Positions 62,544 to 64,000 of a DNA stretch of 64,000 bases are shown one piece after another. Numbering within the stretch: the first letter of the stretch is position 1; each line of letters opens with the position of its first letter. The stretch is taken from contig CM018032.1 of the NCBI GenBank assembly GCA_008638375.1, positions 1,738,001 to 1,802,000 on the forward strand, written 5' to 3'. Under the pieces are notes generated by a model. The model was not told where the DNA came from, did not search any database, and saw only the letters and a list, made by a program, of their open reading frames with translations. Position numbers and translations under genes: made by a program. This DNA is from Nyssa sinensis (Eukaryota; Streptophyta; Magnoliopsida; Cornales; Nyssaceae).

Positions 62544-64000
62544 GGATCAGATCGGATTGTAAACGGATCGAATCAGCTTATATCATCTCCGGTCTATTTA
62601 TATTTAAGATAATTGGATTCGGATCGGATCGGGTCACGGATCACTATTTCTAAAACCATATCCGGACTTAATGGATCGGATCTCGGATTGGATCGAGATC
62701 CGATCCATTGACAGCTCTACCTACAAGGGGATGTGCATTGTTCACGTCTTGGTTGAACATGGGTGCATGTCTAGTACTTACCAAAAAAATCTCGTAGATT
62801 TTTTTTTTCAAATTTATTATTATTATTCTTTTGGGGTGATTGTTAAGATTGAGATGGAAAAGATGTCAAATAATGATCTTTGTATTATTTGCTTATTGAA
62901 ATGGATTTTTTAAAATGGAACATTTTGGAAACTCTTGGTAAGCACTGGGAAGCTTATCAAAAACATGCCTCTCATAATTTTTCTCTTCTATTTTTCTTTA
63001 TTCTTGATTTTTTTCCTTTTGTTTTTGTTTTTACTTTTTGTTTCCAAACAATAGTAGATATTCTTCTTTCTAAGTTCAAAATATTCGCTAAAACCTATAT
63101 TTTAATATACCATATTAATTTTCTAGTGTTTTGTATGAGTTTTATTAGAATTTCTTAATAAGTTCTAAAGTCAGTATCATATCACCAATTGCTTCCCGTT
63201 TCCTATATTATTTTTGCATTTCTTTTCTTGTGTCCACTTCCCTTACTAGCAACAAATGCTACCGATACGTACATACACAAATAATTCATACGCTATCATT
63301 CTTCAATTACTTCAGAAACCTTCAAGATCTATAAGAATGAAGCCTTTCCTTTTCATGTCGATTTTGTTTTGATTCTATTTTTCATTTTACTCTCCAATGC
63401 AACTTATAAGAGGAAGAAAGGAAATATACAAAATTAATGATGTAGGTAGTAAAGTGGTAAAGTATTGTAGTATTTTGGTATGTAACTGTACTTGATGTAT
63501 TGTATAAAGCTTTAGATGCTTGAATAAAATAGTCTTGAATTAATTGTGTTTTGGAGTGTTGAAAAAGAATTTTCCACCAAGGGATTCCCCCAAACCCCCC
63601 TTGCCCACTCCATCGTACCAATAAAGGTTCGATTTATGGTCATTGGAGCCTCCTAAAATAATCGACTAAATTCATCGAGTTGGTCCAAAGGATCAAAACG
63701 GCCAGTTATTAATGGAATTCCTTGTCAGCTGGTAGGATGGAAATCAATTGTGCATGTCTTAGTCGGATACTGGGTCTTTAGAGATTGGTTCTCCATTCAT
63801 GATGTAATCATTGCTCTATGTTTTTACCAGGAGTTGTTACCTTTTCATAATCTCAATCAAGGAATTGCTTCTTTGCTCAGGTGTGATGTAAATCTTTTGC
63901 TGGACATGCTGTGCACACGTTCCATTCAAACTCGTGAAGGGATCATTGTTAAAGCTCTTGACTGTGATGCTGCTGTTGCGAGTCGGGATGCTTTGGCAAA
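29579..64000 (+). CDS. XI-I: Class XI myosin heavy chain, XI-I (myosin-15)-like; 5' part, exons 1-9, runs off the window
   Basis: Actin-based ATPase motor of the cytoplasm. Class XI myosins are plant processive motors that drive organelle movement; the Arabidopsis XI-I member acts at the nuclear envelope. Exons: 29579-29695, 29924-30067, 36933-37078, 37173-37329, 37818-37876, 42252-42408, 58200-58349, 58466-58602, 63881-64000. All eight introns are GT-AG and the joined 1187 nt are open (395 codons plus 2 nt). SH3-like Myosin_N lies at residues about 4-45, GVDDMTKL at 58-65, P-loop GESGAGKT at 151-158 and switch I NDNSSRFGK at 204-212. Switch II, converter, IQ motifs, coiled coil and globular tail (expected total about 1,500 residues) lie beyond the window. 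The call to XI-I rests on remembered family features (short N-terminus, [12 protein letters not shown] after the P-loop, [19 protein letters not shown]); class XI is near certain, the I subtype less so. No stop or frameshift is seen, so the gene looks functional despite its TE-filled introns. Confidence 0.95.
29924..30067 (+). CDS. XI-I: Myosin XI exon 2 (start of motor domain)
   Basis: 48 codons, [12 protein letters not shown] through ALNEIY, flanked by ttgtag and gtaagt; both introns are phase 0. It contains [17 protein letters not shown], the conserved entry to the class XI motor core. Intron 1 before it is only 228 bp and holds nothing notable beyond T-rich tracts. Confidence 0.95.
30520..31222 (+). 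repeat. Tandem duplication, period about 309 bp, in intron 2
   Basis: CGTTCTCCTGAATAATCACC occurs at 30643 and 30952, and both units continue through AATTGATTTAGCAAT, TGATCTCTCTAAACTTGAAA and AAATTTTAAATGATAATTTG to CCAAAATCTAGT. A shorter, more diverged third copy of the start lies at about 30524. The right unit carries a long A run (31090-31111). Confidence 0.85.
32866..32913 (-). mobile_element. Micro-retroposon (24 bp) with 12-bp target duplication
   Basis: TCCAAGCACCTT at 32866-32877 and 32902-32913 flank a T run followed by GATCGGTATCCA. In - sense it is a short 3' end plus poly(A). It sits inside the LINE at 31622-34640. Confidence 0.7.
33538..33893. mobile_element. hAT-like MITE, family E, inserted in LINE endonuclease
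   Basis: Inverted ends CTAAGAAGCACGG and CCGTGCTTTTTAG; flanking 8-mers GAACTGAA (33530-33537) and GAAGTGAA (33894-33901) match 7/8. It interrupts the LINE frame right after [16 protein letters not shown] residues. 356 bp, noncoding, AT-rich centre. Other copies: 44742-45708, 59921-60533, and fragments at 50978 and 59164. Confidence 0.88.
34795..35290 (+). mobile_element. LINE 3' fragment (zinc-binding reverse transcriptase tail)
   Basis: Across frames it reads [50 protein letters not shown] and [20 protein letters not shown], matching the zf-RVT tail of plant L1 ORF2 (CxxC...HLLLHC...LW...WRERNxRxF). It ends near TTATTTATCAAAAAG, a usual L1 3' end. A separate, 5'-truncated copy in the opposite direction to the LINE at 31622-34640. 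Confidence 0.75.
35590..35716 (+). repeat. Short direct repeat, about 98-bp period
   Basis: TATAATATGAAACTATTAAG followed by GGCTGAC near 35593 recurs as TATAATATGAAATTGTTAAG plus GGCTGAT near 35691. Confidence 0.6.
35782..35841 (+). mobile_element. Micro-retroposon (38 bp) with 11-bp target duplication
   Basis: ATAATATCATT at 35782-35792 and again at 35831-35841 flank GCTGATAAAA followed by an A/G-rich tail. Looks like a LINE or SINE copy truncated to its last few bases plus poly(A). Confidence 0.7.
36933..37078 (+). CDS. XI-I: Myosin XI exon 3 (motor domain, [13 protein letters not shown])
   Basis: 146 nt opening with [20 protein letters not shown] and ending in [10 protein letters not shown] plus two bases of an Arg codon (phase 2). 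The acceptor is tttgatag and the donor gtttgt. It follows the 6.9-kb intron 2. These are universally conserved motor-head motifs next to the nucleotide pocket. Confidence 0.97.
37173..37329 (+). CDS. XI-I: Myosin XI exon 4 (P-loop)
   Basis: Completes the split Arg codon and encodes [22 protein letters not shown], the P-loop that binds ATP phosphates (residues 151-158), then [15 protein letters not shown] and RTVEQQVLE. It ends GAA before gtaaga. The donor lies inside a retroposon target duplication, so an identical donor sits 37 bp downstream (see Findings). Intron 3 before it is 94 bp. Confidence 0.97.
37330..37380 (-). mobile_element. Micro-retroposon whose target duplication copies the intron 4 splice donor
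   Basis: GTAAGATTACTTTT occurs at 37330-37343 (the real donor) and 37367-37380, flanking a T run plus GATCAGAAAAAA. In - sense this is a LINE 3' end, CTGATC then poly(A), like the end at 46769-46785. Intron 4 (37330-37817) otherwise holds only a poly(C)/poly(A) run. Confidence 0.8.
37671..37692 (+). repeat. Poly(C) run of 22 followed by poly(A) and T6G4
   Basis: An uninterrupted C22 tract followed by A10 and TTTTTTGGGG. Low-complexity; length in such runs is often a sequencing or assembly guess. Confidence 0.9.
37818..37876 (+). CDS. XI-I: Myosin XI exon 5 (first half of switch I)
   Basis: 59 nt, [19 protein letters not shown] plus two bases of a Ser codon. The acceptor is gattcag and the donor gtgggt. 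The phase 2 break falls within switch I (NDNSSRFGK), the loop that contacts ATP gamma-phosphate; the remainder is on exon 6, 4.4 kb away. Confidence 0.96.
37997..38098 (+). mobile_element. Probable tRNA-derived SINE, truncated
   Basis: TGGCTTGAGTGG resembles a pol III box A; the unit ends in TTACTTATCTAACC and a long A-rich tail. GAGCTTCA (37989-37996) and GAACTTCA (38099-38106) flank it. A box B is not evident, so it is probably internally shortened. Confidence 0.6.
39040..39711 (+). mobile_element. LINE ORF2 fragment, left half (RT thumb region)
   Basis: Across frames: [20 protein letters not shown] then [34 protein letters not shown], and after the [24 protein letters not shown] plus RRCFGKL. 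These match the plant L1 sequence LGCKVGxLPxxYLGLPLG ... LSKGGRLTLIKSTL ... WRFxxExxxxWRRVI. The frame resumes at 41508. Confidence 0.8.
39416..39534 (-). mobile_element. tRNA-derived SINE with box A, box B and 12-bp target duplication
   Basis: On the - strand: box A TAGCTTAGTTGG, box B GGTTCAAGTCC, then a 3' end TTTACCTACC plus poly(A). AAATTCAAGCAT (39404-39415) and AAATTCAAGTAT (39535-39546) are the target duplication (11/12). The spacing of the two boxes (about 30 bp) fits an internal pol III promoter. It sits inside a LINE fragment. Confidence 0.88.
39712..41507. mobile_element. MITE-like element inserted in LINE, itself carrying a MULE-type MITE
   Basis: Ends TGTAGTTAAAGGTGA (about 39710) and, inverted, GTGTTGTCAAAGGTGATC (about 40639-41504 once the inner element is removed). 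LINE coding stops at the left edge (FGKL) and resumes at the right edge (GNRGGWSS). Exact ends and target duplication are not resolved. The interior is AT-rich noncoding DNA. Confidence 0.6.
40660..41492. mobile_element. Mutator-type MITE (833 bp) with perfect 9-bp target duplication
   Basis: GACAACACC at 40651-40659 and 41493-41501. Inverted ends share GATCAAAATTTCG, and inner blocks such as GGAAATGTTTC-like repeats point in opposite directions from each end. No transposase. A related partial copy lies at 48309-48650. Confidence 0.87.
41508..41990 (+). mobile_element. LINE ORF2 fragment, right half and 3' end
   Basis: Reads [20 protein letters not shown] then (other frame) [16 protein letters not shown], continuing the L1 frame from 39711, with [12 protein letters not shown] residues (about 41648-41672). 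It ends near a TCTTATATAAAAAAG 3' tail. Confidence 0.75.
42252..42408 (+). CDS. XI-I: Myosin XI exon 6 (second half of switch I, motor core)
   Basis: Starts with the last base of the split Ser codon, then [20 protein letters not shown] and the conserved [31 protein letters not shown]. The acceptor is ttctgtag and the donor gtactc; the following intron is phase 0. The short YQLCASG segment, rather than the longer LLCAAPP-type loop of most class XI myosins, is one reason for the XI-I assignment. Confidence 0.96.
43285..43400. repeat. Dispersed plant repeat with a CCCAACTATTTGGGG hairpin
   Basis: AACGTCTTATCCCAACTATT then TGGGGTCGGCTATATGAATC is a stretch I recognise as widely scattered in plant genomes, often linked to SINE-like elements. 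I cannot assign the family or its ends from the sequence alone. Confidence 0.4.
44560..44741 (+). mobile_element. LINE ORF2 fragment, part 1 of the intron 6 + strand LINE
   Basis: Encodes [17 protein letters not shown], the L1 GCKVGxLPSTYLGLPLG block, and ends DGKANI, interrupted by the family E MITE. The frame resumes at 45717 with [17 protein letters not shown]. Confidence 0.8.
44742..45708. mobile_element. Family E hAT-like MITE, itself carrying a family D MITE
   Basis: Starts CTATGAAGC and ends CGTGCTTCTTAG. Target duplication CCAATATC (44734-44741) and CCTATATC (45709-45716), 7/8. Removing 44824-45264 leaves a unit collinear with the complete copy 59921-60533 (reverse strand). Confidence 0.85.
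44824..45254. mobile_element. Family D MITE nested in family E, 10-bp imperfect target duplication
   Basis: Inverted ends TGGATTTAAAT and ATTTAAATCCA. CGTTAGGGCA (44814-44823) and CGTTAGAACA (45255-45264) flank it (8/10), a size typical of Mutator-like elements. A second copy is at 55858-56530. Confidence 0.75.
45709..45881 (+). mobile_element. LINE ORF2 fragment, part 2
   Basis: [20 protein letters not shown] then [20 protein letters not shown] and [14 protein letters not shown], a clean stretch of L1 ORF2 after the palm domain. Interrupted by the MITE 45882-46442 just after KMYL. Confidence 0.88.
45882..46442. mobile_element. MITE with GTCCCGTTTG / CAAACGG ends, hAT-like
   Basis: Inverted ends sharing CCGTTTG; flanks GTACTTGG (45874-45881) and GCACTTAG (46443-46450) match 6/8. 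The LINE frame reads KMYL-VK across the junctions. Ends uncertain by 1-3 bp. AT-rich, noncoding. Confidence 0.7.
46443..46768 (+). mobile_element. LINE ORF2 fragment, part 3
   Basis: [20 protein letters not shown] then [20 protein letters not shown] and a [22 protein letters not shown] block, ending WxGDR at the edge of the large insertion. Continues at 57025 with NLWERFPNL. Confidence 0.88.
48305..48650. mobile_element. Partial Mutator-type MITE, reverse copy of 40660-41492
   Basis: Begins GATCAAAATTTCGTTTCGTA, matching the inverted right end of the 833-bp copy, and follows it through GAAATGTTTCGGAAACAT-like and AT-rich blocks before breaking off near 48650. The (T)19 at 48224-48246 and AT-rich DNA before it belong to the LINE region. 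Confidence 0.7.
49902..50445 (+). repeat. Direct duplication (about 210-bp units, 324 bp apart) with a shared short reading frame
   Basis: CCAATGATGTGACAATG at 49903 and 50227; the units continue to GAGACCAGTTGTGGTGG / GAGACTAGTGGTGGTGG. Both encode a related peptide ([31 protein letters not shown]). I do not recognise it. 49609-49770 upstream also has an open stretch ([20 protein letters not shown]). It could be a fragment of a host gene carried by a transposon. Confidence 0.55.
50978..51045. mobile_element. Family E MITE fragment
   Basis: CTATGAAACACAAACACTAT then TTTGGTTCACGTG matches the left end of the copy at 33538 and then breaks off. 50446-50977 is AT-rich with nothing recognised. 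Confidence 0.65.
52720..53390 (+). pseudogene. gag-like frame of the compact LTR element
   Basis: From ATG 52720: [14 protein letters not shown], then [40 protein letters not shown], and [20 protein letters not shown] followed by [11 protein letters not shown]. This matches the gypsy gag core (FNG-F ... VKLVAYKLRGGASAWW ... RTWPRMKxLLxxRFLPPDY). In-frame stops at about 52831 and 53110 break it. The part after RFLPRNYLQ departs from usual gag and runs into a charged tail. Confidence 0.8.
53390..53749 (+). pseudogene. Unrecognised acidic second frame in the compact LTR element
   Basis: Open from about 53390 ([20 protein letters not shown] ... [20 protein letters not shown] ... [20 protein letters not shown]) to a stop at 53677; a one-base shift near 53640 gives a longer ending ([32 protein letters not shown]). 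Strongly acidic, no motif I know; not the protease or RT expected there. Possibly a captured host sequence or a family-specific protein. Confidence 0.5.
54252..55467. mobile_element. hAT-like non-autonomous element (about 1.2 kb)
   Basis: TAGGGTTGACAAT at the left and, inverted, TAGGGGAGGCAATTCGTGTC at the right, both followed by repeated GACACGA/CGTGTC words, a pattern typical of plant hAT MITEs. No matching 8-bp duplication was found, so the ends are provisional. The AT-rich centre (54480-55180) has no gene. Confidence 0.65.
55500..55857. repeat. Low-complexity region: (TA)n near 55620 and (GA)n 55754-55797
   Basis: A TATA/CATA-rich block and a long pure GA run followed by GTGTGT. Its position after the family C LTR fragment suggests LTR leader DNA, but this is not proven. 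Confidence 0.6.
55858..56530. mobile_element. Family D MITE, copy 2
   Basis: Collinear with 44824-45254: GTTTAAATCGCGGTTGCAG start, TACTAACAAATTTCTTAAAA plus GTCGTTGATAC block, AATTTGAATAACATTA block and an inverted-like end ACGACTGCGAATTTTAATC. Longer than copy 1. Target duplication not identified. Confidence 0.6.
57025..57760 (+). mobile_element. LINE ORF2 fragment, part 4 (zf-RVT tail)
   Basis: NLWERFPNL and [20 protein letters not shown] then [16 protein letters not shown], continuing through shifted frames to [40 protein letters not shown] and [15 protein letters not shown] residues. This is the ending of plant L1 ORF2 and joins part 3 (46443-46768) in frame at the GGGGATAGGAA target duplication. 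Confidence 0.85.
58200..58349 (+). CDS. XI-I: Myosin XI exon 7 (motor upper 50-kDa region)
   Basis: 50 codons, [20 protein letters not shown] through [15 protein letters not shown]; acceptor gttcag, donor gttttg, phase 0 on both sides. It reads directly on from exon 6 across the 15.8-kb intron 6, as in other class XI myosins (HYLNQS, AMDIVGI-type motifs). Confidence 0.96.
58466..58602 (+). CDS. XI-I: Myosin XI exon 8
   Basis: [18 protein letters not shown], then [10 protein letters not shown] and the QMAANLF segment, followed by two bases of a Met codon. The acceptor is gtaacag. Although an ATG-TAG is visible at the 3' edge, the donor must be gtaggt at 58603, because exon 9 then supplies the final G of Met and continues CDVNLLLD in frame. 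Intron 7 is 116 bp. Confidence 0.94.
59098..59448 (-). mobile_element. 3' LTR of a - strand Ty1/copia element, truncated or solo-ended
   Basis: Read on the - strand it starts TGTTAGATTATG at 59448, immediately after the polypurine tract GAGGGGGAG (59449-59457). The far end near 59098 is a guess. A family E MITE start (CTAAGATGCACGGACATG, 59164) lies inside. Confidence 0.6.
59458..59900 (-). pseudogene. Ty1/copia RNase H C-terminal remnant
   Basis: On the - strand: [24 protein letters not shown] residues, then FMKSEE-stop-LTDVF, and a final [13 protein letters not shown]. Copia RNase H ends HIEVDxHFIREKL ... QLADIFTK ... then the (E)GGVL-type end that overlaps the polypurine tract. Broken by stops; the rest of the element is absent. 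Confidence 0.7.
59921..60533. mobile_element. Complete family E hAT-like MITE (613 bp)
   Basis: Starts CTAAGAAG and ends CGTGCTTCATAG; target duplication CCTACAAT (59913-59920) and CCTGCAAT (60534-60541). It contains (CA)n(TA)n (60228-60272) and many GTGTCCG words near the ends. Inverted relative to the copies at 33538 and 44742. Confidence 0.88.
61831..62172 (+). mobile_element. TRIM (miniature LTR retrotransposon), 342 bp
   Basis: LTR 61831-61904 (TGTTGAGAGCTTAATATACA ... GATCTAACA, 74 bp), primer-binding site TGGTGTTAGAGC (61905-61916), about 140 bp noncoding interior, polypurine tract GAGGGGGGGAG (62049-62059), second LTR 62060-62172 lengthened by an internal duplication of about 40 bp. 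Perfect target duplication GATTT (61826-61830, 62173-62177). Confidence 0.9.
62245..62719. mobile_element. hAT-type MITE rich in GGATCGGAT words (475 bp)
   Basis: Ends TAGGGCTGTAAACGGATCGG and, inverted, TAGAGCTGTCAATGGATCGG. Target duplication CCTACAAT (62237-62244) and CCTACAAG (62720-62727). The ends are packed with ATCCGATCC/GGATCGGAT repeats; the centre is (TA)n(CA)n (62430-62542). Confidence 0.9.
63881..64000 (+). CDS. XI-I: Myosin XI exon 9, cut by window end
   Basis: After the acceptor ttgctcag the exon gives the last base of Met, then [20 protein letters not shown] and [19 protein letters not shown], ending mid-codon. This is the segment before the relay helix; switch II and the actin-binding elements should follow just outside the window. 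Confidence 0.95.

Larger units (their letters stand above)
58603..63880 (+). other. Myosin intron 8 (5,278 bp)
   Basis: GT-AG, phase 2. Holds a copia tail with LTR (59098-59900), a family E MITE (59921-60533), a TRIM (61831-62172) and a hAT MITE (62245-62719). 60542-61830 has an open - strand stretch (60695-60907, [20 protein letters not shown]) of unknown origin, perhaps a LINE linker; 58603-59097 and 62720-63880 show nothing recognisable. Confidence 0.9.

Overview
The window is nuclear DNA from a flowering plant, probably a eudicot. It is AT-rich, full of plant retrotransposons and miniature inverted-repeat elements, and carries one plant-specific gene: the 5' part of a class XI myosin on the + strand (29579 to beyond 64000). 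I can place nine exons. They join in frame into 395 codons that cover the SH3-like N-terminus, P-loop and switch I of the motor domain. Sequence detail points to the XI-I (myosin-15) type, whose Arabidopsis member links actin to the nuclear envelope. The genus cannot be told from the sequence.

Left flank, 1-27247: no host gene. It is a mosaic of decayed LTR retrotransposons. A Ty3/gypsy element starts with a long LTR, primer-binding site, gag and protease (1-4140). A Ty1/copia reverse-transcriptase scrap follows on the - strand (4440-5020). Next is a - strand gypsy element of the G-patch type (about 14950 down to 5050), whose protease is split by a solo LTR with a target duplication (10643-13673) and which is split again by a second long LTR (5874-10296). 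Further right are an LTR fragment, an integrase tail (16918-17122) and another LTR (17128 onward). The last element is on the - strand and has lost nearly all its internal region; its 5' LTR (21009-27247) is split by a solo LTR with a perfect 5-bp duplication (24490-26475). From 27248 to 29380 there is low-complexity DNA and one doubtful transposon-protein remnant, then a short promoter/leader with a CT tract and a telo-box.

Myosin gene, 29579-64000: exons are small (59-157 bp), and introns 2, 5, 6 and 8 are swollen to 6.9, 4.4, 15.8 and 5.3 kb by insertions. Intron 2 holds a - strand L1 LINE with a MITE inside its endonuclease, a second LINE tail and a 309-bp tandem duplication. Intron 5 holds two SINEs and a LINE cut by nested MITEs. 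Intron 6 is a stack: a + strand LINE interrupted by a MITE that itself carries another MITE, by a further MITE, and by a 10.2-kb insertion bounded by a second, - strand LINE, which contains an LTR fragment, a compact gag-only LTR retrotransposon and hAT-like elements. Intron 8 holds a copia tail, two complete MITEs and a TRIM. Many insertions have target-site duplications readable by eye, so their order can be reconstructed.

I see no bacterial-type system, CRISPR array, rRNA or tRNA gene. The most unusual items are the gag-only LTR element with an unrecognised second reading frame (52267-54210), a retroposon whose target duplication copied a myosin splice donor (37330-37380), and the intron 6 stack.
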